Shown piece after piece: positions 54,492 through 64,000 of a DNA stretch of 64,000 bases. A model generated the notes under the pieces. That model was not told where the DNA came from and searched no databases. It saw only the letters and a list, made by a program, of their open reading frames with translations. Within the stretch, counting starts at the first letter, position 1. Each line of letters begins with the position of its first letter. The translations under genes were made by a program, and so were the position numbers. The stretch comes from Nocardioides panacisoli (GTDB lineage: Bacteria; Actinomycetota; Actinomycetes; Propionibacteriales; Nocardioidaceae), in NCBI RefSeq assembly GCF_019448235.1, contig NZ_CP080409.1, positions 868,001 through 932,000 of the forward strand. Reading direction: 5' to 3'.

Positions 54492-55171
54492 CGTCCCTCG
54501 ATCCTGGGTAGTTCTCCGTCGGCCGAGATGCCCTCGGGCCCACGGCCGGTTGTCCACCATGCCAAAGCGGACCCAACGCCCTCCACCGCCGCGCCGCCGC
54601 CGGCGAACTCCCACCGACGGTCCAGGTCGGTCGCGTACGCCGTGAACGGCGTCCCGGCGTACGCCCCGGAGGCGTGGTCCAGCAGCCGGACGACGGTCTC
54701 CTCGGGCCACTCGCGGTGGGTGTAGCCGACGCCGAGGTCGGCGTGGTGGATCTCCACCTCGCGGAGCCGCAGGAGCGGCATGGTGCCGACCCGGAACATC
54801 GGACCGTGGCCCGGCGCCCGTGGGAACTCCACGTCGTCGTCGCGCGGGTCGATGACCGAGATCTGCTCGGTGAGCAGCGTGGACCCCACGGAGAGTCGCG
54901 TGCGCAGCTCGTCGGGGTCCTGCCCGGCGAGCTCCTCGATCTCCTGGTCGCGGATCTCGGGGGAGCGGTACATCGGCGGGACCTCGCCGGCGGCGACCCC
55001 CTGGAGGACCTGCGTGATGCCCTCGGCGTTGAGGGCGAGGTGGGCGACCACGTGCCCGATCGACCACCCCGGCAACAGGCTGGGCTCGGCGAACTTGTCA
55101 TCGGCCAGCGAGTCGACGGTGTCGAGCAGTCGGGCGGTGGCGAGGTTGATGGCGTCGGGGAGTGGTGTCAC
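54488..55171 (-). CDS. maleylpyruvate isomerase-family (mycothiol-dependent) protein
   Basis: This protein of 227 aa has the DinB-like metal-binding helical bundle of the MDMPI family. His ligands are in LPGWSIGHVVAHLALNAEG and LRLREVEIHHADLGVG. Members use mycothiol or bind a metal for isomerisation or detoxification. GTG 55171 is 7 nt after CAGGAT, probably leaderless. Divergent from uvrA. Confidence 0.8.
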   Translation of the reverse strand: MTPLPDAINLATARLLDTVDSLADDKFAEPSLLPGWSIGHVVAHLALNAEGITQVLQGVAAGEVPPMYRSPEIRDQEIEELAGQDPDELRTRLSVGSTLLTEQISVIDPRDDDVEFPRAPGHGPMFRVGTMPLLRLREVEIHHADLGVGYTHREWPEETVVRLLDHASGAYAGTPFTAYATDLDRRWEFAGGGAAVEGVGSALAWWTTGRGPEGISADGELPRIEGR

Positions 55172-55214
55172 GTCTCCCCATCCTGCCGGATCGGGGGCTG
55201 TCGGTGTCCAGTAC

Positions 55215-55220
55215 TAGCCT
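55215..55220 (+). promoter_or_regulatory. leaderless promoter -10 of uvrA
   Basis: TAGCCT is 7 nt before GTG 55228, so transcription would start at or next to the start codon. No LexA/SOS box of the actinobacterial type is visible in the 56-nt divergent gap. Confidence 0.55.
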
Positions 55221-55227
55221 CTAACCC

Positions 55228-58245
<3,018 letters not shown>

Positions 58246-58252
58246 GGCGGAT

Positions 58253-58269
58253 CGGGCGGAGTACGCCCG
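58253..58269. terminator. short stem-loop after uvrA
   Basis: CGGGCG-GAGTA-CGCCCG forms a 6-bp all-GC stem 8 nt after the uvrA stop. There is no T run. The next promoter (TACGCT at 58288-58293) lies just downstream, so this is a plausible terminator. Confidence 0.45.
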
Positions 58270-58323
58270 TGCCGTGCACCGCATCGGTACGCTGGTGCGA
58301 CGCGACCGAAAGGTAGTCATCCC

Positions 58324-58833
58324 GTGGCCGACCGACCCCCGATGACCCGACGATGTGCCCTGGGCATGCTCGCCCTGGGCACGAGTGCTCCCCTGGTCGC
58401 CGCGTGCGGCTCCGACGACGGTGCCGGGGGCTCGACGGCCGCCACCTCCTCGAGCGCTCCGTCGAGCACGGCGCCCTCGACCGCCGCGACGACCCCGGCG
58501 AGCCCGTACAGCGACCCGGCGACGCCATCGGGCGCGGGAGGCGGTGAACCGCTGGTCGCCGTGGCCGACGTACCCGTCGGCGGCGGCATCATCCTCGCCG
58601 GCGCCGCGGTGGTCGTCACCCAGCCGGCGAAGGGGGAGTTCCGTGGGTTCTCCGCGATCTGCCCCCACGCCCAGTTCGTCCTCAGCGAGGTGCGTGAGAA
58701 CGACATCTTCTGCGGGGACGGCCACGCGAGCAGTTTCGCCCTCGACGACGGGTCCGTGCTGAACGGACCCGCGACCAGTCCGCTCCCGGAGGTCCCGGTG
58801 ACGGTGCAAGGCAACCAGGTGGTGCGCGCATGA
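58324..58833 (+). CDS. Rieske-like lipoprotein with altered cluster motif
   Basis: This protein of 169 aa has a Tat-like RR start (MTRRCALGMLALG), lipobox ending at Cys28, a Ser/Thr/Ala linker, then a Rieske-like domain. The first ligand pair is normal (CPH in FSAICPHAQF), but the second reads FCGDGHASS, CxxxH instead of CxxH, and both disulfide cysteines are missing. It may hold an altered cluster or none. ATGA coupling joins it to a canonical paralogue. GTG 58324 has a GAAAGG Shine-Dalgarno. Confidence 0.8.
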   Translation: MADRPPMTRRCALGMLALGTSAPLVAACGSDDGAGGSTAATSSSAPSSTAPSTAATTPASPYSDPATPSGAGGGEPLVAVADVPVGGGIILAGAAVVVTQPAKGEFRGFSAICPHAQFVLSEVRENDIFCGDGHASSFALDDGSVLNGPATSPLPEVPVTVQGNQVVRA

Positions 58834-59267
58834 ACGAACAGCCCCGCGCCGATCGGCGCATCTTCTTCCAGGGCGTCGGCTCCCTCGGTGTCGCCGCGGC
58901 ACTCGCCGGCTGCGGCAGCAGTGACTCCGGCAGCGACAGTGGCTCCGGCAGCGACGGGGGCGGCGGGTCGGCCGAGGCCGGCACCGTGCTCACCCCGACC
59001 GGTGACGTCCCGGTCGGCGGGGGAGTCGTGCTCAGCGACGAGCAGGTCGTCATCACCCAGCCCACCGAGGGCGAGTTCAAGGCCTTCACGGCCGTGTGCA
59101 CCCACTCGCAGTGCATCGTCAGCACCCCGGCCGACGGCAGCATCCCGTGCAACTGCCACCAGAGCAGCTACGACGCGGCCACGGGCGAGGTGACCGGCGG
59201 CCCTGCTCCCGAGGCGCTCGCCGAGGTCGCCATCGAGGTGCGCGGCGACGAGATCGTCACCGCCTGA
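58830..59267 (+). CDS. Rieske [2Fe-2S] lipoprotein
   Basis: This lipoprotein of 145 aa has the RR signal (RADRRIFFQGVGSLG), lipobox at Cys28, Ser/Gly linker and a complete small Rieske domain: CTHSQC and CNCH with both cluster ligands and disulfide cysteines. It is anchored outside the membrane. Its electron partner is unknown; small Rieske lipoproteins of this type are common in actinobacteria. Coupled to the degenerate paralogue upstream. Confidence 0.88.
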   Translation: MNEQPRADRRIFFQGVGSLGVAAALAGCGSSDSGSDSGSGSDGGGGSAEAGTVLTPTGDVPVGGGVVLSDEQVVITQPTEGEFKAFTAVCTHSQCIVSTPADGSIPCNCHQSSYDAATGEVTGGPAPEALAEVAIEVRGDEIVTA

Positions 59268-59296
59268 CCGTCCGCTCCGCCGTCGGTGCCCGGCCG

Positions 59297-59302
59297 TAGG
59301 GT
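59297..59302 (+). promoter_or_regulatory. leaderless promoter -10 of uvrC
   Basis: TAGGGT is 7 nt before GTG 59310, the same spacing as at uvrA, so uvrC-rapZ-yvcK-whiA may start with a leaderless transcript. Confidence 0.55.
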
Positions 59303-59309
59303 TTGAGTC

Positions 59310-61280
59310 GTGCCTGATCCGTCGACCTATCGGCCCGCACCGGGGTCGGTCCCGACCCAGCCCGGGGTCTACCGATTCCGTGACAAGGCGCAGCGGGTCA
59401 TCTACGTCGGCAAGGCGAAGAACCTGCGCGCCCGGCTGTCGTCGTACTTCCAGGACGTCGGCAACCTCCACCCGCGCACCGCGACGATGGTCACCACGGC
59501 CCACTCGGTGGACTGGACGGTCGTCGGGACCGAGGTCGAGGCGTTGCAGCTGGAGTACTCCTGGATCAAGGAGTTCGACCCGCGGTTCAACGTCAAGTAC
59601 CGCGACGACAAGTCCTACCCGTGGCTCGCGGTGACCTACGCCGAGGAGATCCCGCGGGTGATGGTCGGGCGGGGCCGCAAGCGCCGGGGCAACCGCTACT
59701 ACGGGCCCTACAGCCACGCGTGGGCGATCCGAGAGACTGTCGACATCCTGCTCCGCGTCTTCCCGATGCGCTCGTGCAGCAACGGCGTCTTCAAGCGGTC
59801 CCAGCAGATCGGCCGACCGTGCCTGCTGGGCTACATCGACAAGTGCTCGGCGCCGTGCGTGGGAGAGGTGACGGCGGAGGAGCACCGCGAGATCGTCGAC
59901 GACTTCTGCGACTTCATGGCAGGCCGCACCAAGCGGTTCACCCAACGCATCGAGGCCGAGATGTACGCCGCGTCGGAGGCGATGGACTTCGAGCGGGCCG
60001 CGCGGCTGCGTGACGACCTCGGCGCGATGAACAAGGCGCTGGAGAAGCAGGCGGTGGTGCTCGGGGACGGCGCCGACGCGGACGTGATCGCTCTCGCCGA
60101 GGACCCCCTCGAGGTCGCCGTCCAGGTCTTCCACGTCCGGGGTGGCCGGATCCGCGGCCAGCGCGGCTGGGTGGCCGACCGGACCGACGACGCGGAGACA
60201 CCCGAGCTCGTGGAGCACTTCCTGCTCCAGCTCTACGCCGGTGAGGAGGGCAACGTGCCCCGGGAGGTCCTCGTGCCGGCGCTGCCGCCCGAGGCGGCGA
60301 CCTTCGAGGAGCTGTTGGCCGACCTGCGTGGGTCGCGCGTGAGCCTGCGGGTGCCGCAGCGCGGGGACAAGCGCTCCCTGCAGGAGACGGTCGCCCGCAA
60401 CGCGGCCGAGTCCCTCGTCCAGCACAAGACGAAGCGGGCGAGCGACCTGACGACCCGCAACCGGGCACTCGCCGAGATCGGAGAGGCACTGTCGCTGGAC
60501 GAGGCACCCCTGCGCATCGAGTGCTACGACGTGTCCAACCTCCAGGGCAGCGAGGTCGTCGCCTCGATGGTGGTGTTCGAGGACGGCTTGGCCCGCAAGG
60601 GCGAGTACCGCCGCTTCATCATCAAGTCCGTCGGCGGTGAGACCGGGGCCAACGACGTCGCGTCGATGCACGAGGTCATCACTCGGCGCTTCCGACGCCT
60701 GCTGGACGAGCAGGCCAGCTCCGAGGCGCGGGAGGGTGAGGACGGGCCCATGCTGGTCGATCCCGACACCGGCCGGCCCCGCAAGTTCGCCTACGCGCCG
60801 TCGCTGGTCGTCGTGGACGGCGGTCCACCACAGGTCGCGGCGGCGCAGCGGGCCCTGGACGAGCTCGGGATCGACGACATCCCGGTCTGCGGCCTCGCGA
60901 AGCGGCTCGAGGAGGTCTGGGTGCCCGGCGAGGAGGATCCCGTCATCCTGCCGCGCACCTCCGAGGGCCTCTACCTCCTGCAGCGGATCCGGGACGAGGC
61001 CCACCGGTTCGCGATCACCCACCACCGCAACCGTCGTACGAAGTCGATGGTCGAGAGCACCCTGGACGACGTCCCGGGACTCGGTGAGGTGCGCCGCAAG
61101 ACCCTGCTGCGGCACTTCGGCAGCCTCCGCAAGCTCCGCGCCGCCCGGGTCGAGGAGATCGCCGAGGTCCCCGGCATCGGCCCCCGGACCGCCGCCGCGA
61201 TCAAGGCGGCGGTGGATACCGACGACCGGGCAGGCAAGACTGGCACCAGCGTCAACACCGCAACCGGAGAGATCGATTGA
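59310..61280 (+). CDS. uvrC: excinuclease ABC subunit C (UvrC)
   Basis: This endonuclease of 656 aa makes both incisions in nucleotide excision repair. The N-terminal GIY-YIG domain is [20 protein letters not shown] (residues 18-37), the UVR motif is near 220, the RNase H-like nuclease has [19 protein letters not shown] (catalytic Asp), and a C-terminal helix-hairpin-helix pair is [17 protein letters not shown] and [12 protein letters not shown]. Its stop overlaps the rapZ ATG. Start of the conserved uvrC-rapZ-yvcK-whiA block. Confidence 0.96.
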   Translation: MPDPSTYRPAPGSVPTQPGVYRFRDKAQRVIYVGKAKNLRARLSSYFQDVGNLHPRTATMVTTAHSVDWTVVGTEVEALQLEYSWIKEFDPRFNVKYRDDKSYPWLAVTYAEEIPRVMVGRGRKRRGNRYYGPYSHAWAIRETVDILLRVFPMRSCSNGVFKRSQQIGRPCLLGYIDKCSAPCVGEVTAEEHREIVDDFCDFMAGRTKRFTQRIEAEMYAASEAMDFERAARLRDDLGAMNKALEKQAVVLGDGADADVIALAEDPLEVAVQVFHVRGGRIRGQRGWVADRTDDAETPELVEHFLLQLYAGEEGNVPREVLVPALPPEAATFEELLADLRGSRVSLRVPQRGDKRSLQETVARNAAESLVQHKTKRASDLTTRNRALAEIGEALSLDEAPLRIECYDVSNLQGSEVVASMVVFEDGLARKGEYRRFIIKSVGGETGANDVASMHEVITRRFRRLLDEQASSEAREGEDGPMLVDPDTGRPRKFAYAPSLVVVDGGPPQVAAAQRALDELGIDDIPVCGLAKRLEEVWVPGEEDPVILPRTSEGLYLLQRIRDEAHRFAITHHRNRRTKSMVESTLDDVPGLGEVRRKTLLRHFGSLRKLRAARVEEIAEVPGIGPRTAAAIKAAVDTDDRAGKTGTSVNTATGEID

Positions 61281-62170
61281 TGACAGCCGCTGACACCCAC
61301 GCCCAGGCACCGCACGCCGGACAGCTCGTGGTGGTGACGGGCATGACCGGTGCGGGCCGCAGCACCGCGGCCAAGGAGCTGGAGGACCTGGGCTTCTTCG
61401 TGGTCGACAACCTGCCGCCCAACCTGCTCGCCCAGACCGTCCGACTCGTCGACGAGGGCTTCGGTCCCGAGCAGCCGGTCGCCGTGGTCGTCGACGTCCG
61501 CTCGGGCACCTTCTTCTCCGGCCTGCAAGCGGCGCTCGCGCACGGCGTGACCGGGCGATCCACGACCCTGGTGTTCCTCGACGCGAGCGACGAGGTCCTC
61601 GTGCGCCGTCAGGAGGCGGCCCGTCGACCGCACCCGCTACAGGAACAGGACCGGCTCCTGGACGGTCTCTCCCGCGAACGCGACGTGATGGCACAGCTCC
61701 GCGGTTCGGCCGACCTGGTGATCGACACGACGAACCTCAACGTGCACGAGCTCACCGGACGGATCGCGGCCGCCTTCGGCACCGAGGACGCCGTGCGGCT
61801 CCGGGTCAACGTGATCAGCTTCGGCTTCAAGTACGGCATCCCCGTAGACGCCGACTACGTCGCCGACATGCGCTTCATCCCCAACCCGCACTGGGTGCCC
61901 GAGCTCCGGGGCCAGACCGGCCGGGACGCACCGGTCTCGGACTACGTCTTGGACCAGGAGGGCGTCGCGGAGTTCCTCGAGGGCTACGTCCCGCTGCTGA
62001 CCGGTGTCGCGTCCGGCTACCTGCGCGAGGGCAAGCGGTTCATGCGCGTCGCGATCGGCTGCACCGGCGGCAAGCACCGCAGTGTCGCCATGGCCGAGGA
62101 GATCGCGCGCCGCCTCGCCGAGGAGGGGTACGCCGCCCAGGCGGTCCACCGCGACCTGGGACGGGAGTAG
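61280..62170 (+). CDS. rapZ: RNase adapter / nucleotide-binding protein RapZ (YvcJ)
   Basis: This protein of 296 aa has a P-loop GMTGAGRST (residues 21-29); Arg in place of the usual Lys is normal in actinobacterial members. VVDNLPPNLLAQTVRL and FKYGIPVDADYVADMRFIPN, and AIGCTGGKHRSVAMAEEIA near the end, are family signatures. RapZ links nucleotide sensing to RNA metabolism or cell-wall precursor control in other bacteria. ATG 61280 overlaps the uvrC stop; yvcK begins immediately after its stop. Confidence 0.95.
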   Translation: MTAADTHAQAPHAGQLVVVTGMTGAGRSTAAKELEDLGFFVVDNLPPNLLAQTVRLVDEGFGPEQPVAVVVDVRSGTFFSGLQAALAHGVTGRSTTLVFLDASDEVLVRRQEAARRPHPLQEQDRLLDGLSRERDVMAQLRGSADLVIDTTNLNVHELTGRIAAAFGTEDAVRLRVNVISFGFKYGIPVDADYVADMRFIPNPHWVPELRGQTGRDAPVSDYVLDQEGVAEFLEGYVPLLTGVASGYLREGKRFMRVAIGCTGGKHRSVAMAEEIARRLAEEGYAAQAVHRDLGRE

Positions 62171-63160
62171 GTGAGCCCGGTGTCGCCCAACCGTGCCCAG
62201 GCGGTCGTCGCCTTCGGCGGCGGCCACGGCCTCCACGCCTCGCTGAGCGCACTGCGGCTGCTGCACTCCGACCTCACGGTGGACGAGCTCACCGCCGTCG
62301 TCACCGTGGCCGACAACGGCGGCTCGTCGGGTCGGCTCCGCGGCGAGTTCGGGGTGCTGCCGCCCGGCGACCTCCGCATGGCCCTCGCGGCGCTGTGCGG
62401 CGACACCGACTGGGGCGAGACCTGGGCGAAGGTGCTCCAGCACCGGTTCGCCGGCGAGGGTGAGATGCGCGGCCACGTCGTCGGCAACCTCCTCATCGTC
62501 GGCCTCTGGGAGCTGCTCGGCGACCACGTCGACGCGCTCGACTGGGTGGCGCGCCTGCTGGGCGCCGAGGGTCGCGTCCTGCCCATGGCGACCACCCCGA
62601 TGGACATCACCGCCGAGGTCCGCGGCATCGGCGCCGATCCCGAGGACCTGGTGACCGTGCGCGGCCAGGTCGAGGTCGCCACCACCGACGGGGTCATCCA
62701 GTCGGTCGCGCTCGACCCGCCCTCGCCCCGCGCGAGCCCGCACGCGATCAAGGCGGTCCACGACGCCGACTGGGCCGTGCTCGGGCCGGGATCGTGGTTC
62801 ACCTCGGTGATCCCGCACCTGTTGGTGCCCGAGCTCCGGCAGGCGCTCGTCGAGACCGACGCACGCGTCATCGTCGTGCTCAACCTGGCAGAGCAGGCGG
62901 GGGAGACCCACGGCTTCGGACCGGCCGACCACCTCGCCGTGCTGGCCGAGCACGCCCCGGAGCTGACCGTCCACACCGTCCTCGCCGACCGCGCCAGCGT
63001 GGGGGAGGACCGCGCCGAGCTCGCCGAGCTCGCCGCCGCCCTGGGAGCCGACCTCGCGTTGGCCGACGTGGCCATGGCCGACGGCAGCCCGCGCCACGAT
63101 CCGCAGCGTCTCGCGGCGGCGTACCGCGCGATCATCGGCGGTGGTGGCGACCTCGGTTGA
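62171..63160 (+). CDS. yvcK: YvcK/CofD-like regulator (gluconeogenesis factor)
   Basis: This CofD-like protein has 329 aa. [17 protein letters not shown] binds nucleotide-sugar, and [23 protein letters not shown] is the family signature. YvcK binds UDP-GlcNAc and affects peptidoglycan and carbon metabolism in Bacillus and mycobacteria (CuvA). GTG 62171 directly follows the rapZ stop; GTG 62180 is an alternative that would shorten it by three residues. Confidence 0.93.
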   Translation: MSPVSPNRAQAVVAFGGGHGLHASLSALRLLHSDLTVDELTAVVTVADNGGSSGRLRGEFGVLPPGDLRMALAALCGDTDWGETWAKVLQHRFAGEGEMRGHVVGNLLIVGLWELLGDHVDALDWVARLLGAEGRVLPMATTPMDITAEVRGIGADPEDLVTVRGQVEVATTDGVIQSVALDPPSPRASPHAIKAVHDADWAVLGPGSWFTSVIPHLLVPELRQALVETDARVIVVLNLAEQAGETHGFGPADHLAVLAEHAPELTVHTVLADRASVGEDRAELAELAAALGADLALADVAMADGSPRHDPQRLAAAYRAIIGGGGDLG

Positions 63161-63182
63161 CCCGCGTGGGAAGATCGGCGCT

Positions 63183-64000
63183 ATGGCGATGACGGCTCAG
63201 GTGAAGGCGGAATTGGCGAACACCTCAGTCACCAAGGCGTGTTGCCGCAAGGCAGAGGTCGCGGCGACCCTCCGGTTCGCCGGTGGCCTGCACATCGTCG
63301 GCGGTCGCATCGTCGTCGAGGCCGAGCTCGACACCGGCGCCGCAGCGCGCCGACTGCGCAACGACATCGCCGACATGTTCGGCCAGTCCTCCGACGTGGT
63401 CATGGTGCAGGGCAACGGCATCAAGAAGGGCAGCCGCTACATCGTCCGCGTCGTCCGCGACGGCGAGGCGTTGGCGCGCCAGACCGGCCTGCTGGACCAG
63501 CGCGGCCGTCCCGTGCGGGGCCTGCCGCCCACGGTCGTGTCCGGTGGCGGCTGCGACGCGGTCGCCGCCTGGCGGGGCGCGTTCCTCGCCCACGGGTCGC
63601 TGACCGAGCCCGGTCGGTCCTCCTCGCTGGAGGTCACCTGCCCCGGGTCCGAGGCGGCGCTCGCCCTGGTGGGTGTGGCGCGGCGGCTCGGCATCCAGTC
63701 CAAGGCGCGCGAGGTCCGCGGCGTCGACCGCGTCGTGATCCGTGACGGCGACGCCATCGGCCAGCTGCTGACGCGGCTGGGCGCCCACGAGACGCTGATG
63801 GCGTGGGAGGAGCGCCGGATGCGGCGCGAGGTCCGGGCCACCGCCAACCGGCTCGCCAACTTCGACGACGCCAACCTGCGCCGCTCCGCACGCGCTGCGG
63901 TCGCGGCCGGAGCCCGCGTGCACCGCGCCATGGAGATCCTCGGCGACGAGGTCCCCGACCATCTCAAGATGGCCGGCGACCTCCGCCTGGAGCACAAGCA
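63183..64000 (+). CDS. whiA: sporulation/cell-division regulator WhiA (3' end cut by window)
   Basis: This fragment of 272 codons has the LAGLIDADG-like N-terminal domain ([40 protein letters not shown]) and the beginning of the helix-turn-helix part ([19 protein letters not shown]). WhiA binds DNA and controls sporulation septation genes in Streptomyces. In this block it follows yvcK by 22 nt. ATG 63183 is used; ATG 63189 would drop two residues. The last 55 or so residues of the usual 327 lie beyond the window. Confidence 0.95.
   Translation, partial: MAMTAQVKAELANTSVTKACCRKAEVAATLRFAGGLHIVGGRIVVEAELDTGAAARRLRNDIADMFGQSSDVVMVQGNGIKKGSRYIVRVVRDGEALARQTGLLDQRGRPVRGLPPTVVSGGGCDAVAAWRGAFLAHGSLTEPGRSSSLEVTCPGSEAALALVGVARRLGIQSKAREVRGVDRVVIRDGDAIGQLLTRLGAHETLMAWEERRMRREVRATANRLANFDDANLRRSARAAVAAGARVHRAMEILGDEVPDHLKMAGDLRLEHK

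Noticed and set aside
55172..55227. Possible SOS (LexA) box ahead of uvrA
   Set aside because: No TCGAAC-N4-GTTCGA-like sequence is present in the 56-nt gap.

Overview
The window reads as chromosomal DNA of a high-GC actinobacterium. It has many GTG starts, ATGA/GTGA stop-start overlaps, TANNNT -10 boxes 6-8 nt upstream of leaderless starts, WhiA, a mycothiol-type isomerase fold, and the interspersed repeat that encodes VEPVETR. A Nocardioides-like organism is my best guess, but no rRNA is present to fix the genus. About 52 kb is one sterol/cholesterol catabolic locus; the rest is a short iron-uptake insert and a housekeeping right end. No tRNA, rRNA, CRISPR or insertion sequence was seen, and no gene-free stretch exceeds about 180 bases.

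Left part (1-9.2 kb): a MaoC hydratase cut by the window edge (ChsH3-like) and kstD run left. Running right are hsaE-hsaG-hsaF and hsaA-hsaD-hsaC-hsaB, which open steroid rings A/B and degrade the hydroxydienoate product. Two KstR-type operators (TnnAACnnGTTnnA) sit in the promoters.

C/D-ring (HIP) part (9.2-24.7 kb): fadE33(ipdE2)-fadE32-fadE31-fadD3 run left. Divergently, fadE30(ipdE1)-ipdF-kstR2-fadA6 run right. Then, beyond a two-gene interruption (membrane protein, GNAT), come echA20-ipdA-ipdB-ipdC running left and two SDR genes running right. Both divergent promoters carry the same 18-bp KstR2-like inverted repeat. The gene content and pairing match the known mycobacterial KstR2 regulon.

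Side-chain part (24.7-49.5 kb): an SDR, a homing-endonuclease-associated-repeat protein, fadA5 and cyp125; then a methionine aminopeptidase and an IdeR-boxed Fe(III) ABC transporter; then ltp3-ltp4-DUF35, a luciferase-like F420 oxidoreductase, a KstR-controlled acyl-CoA ligase, cytochrome b561, echA19 / fadD19-NMO, a secreted LVIVD-repeat protein, and fadE26-fadE27-fadD17. Together they cover C26 hydroxylation, CoA activation, beta-oxidation and probably C24-branched (phytosterol) side chains.

Right part: kshA, a small Cys/His protein and kshB (9alpha-hydroxylation), then a SigE-family sigma factor with a membrane-anchored partner, an MBL hydrolase, an isomerase-fold protein, uvrA, two Rieske-like lipoproteins, and uvrC-rapZ-yvcK-whiA (cut by the window end).

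The least ordinary signals are 86-bp units behind two acyl-CoA dehydrogenase genes, each forming a stop-start-coupled 29-codon ORF that ends in a copy of the enzyme's own C-terminus; the Cys/His protein between kshA and kshB; repeat-derived insertions in HsaD and EchA20; a degenerate Rieske lipoprotein; and an inverted repeat ahead of cyp125.
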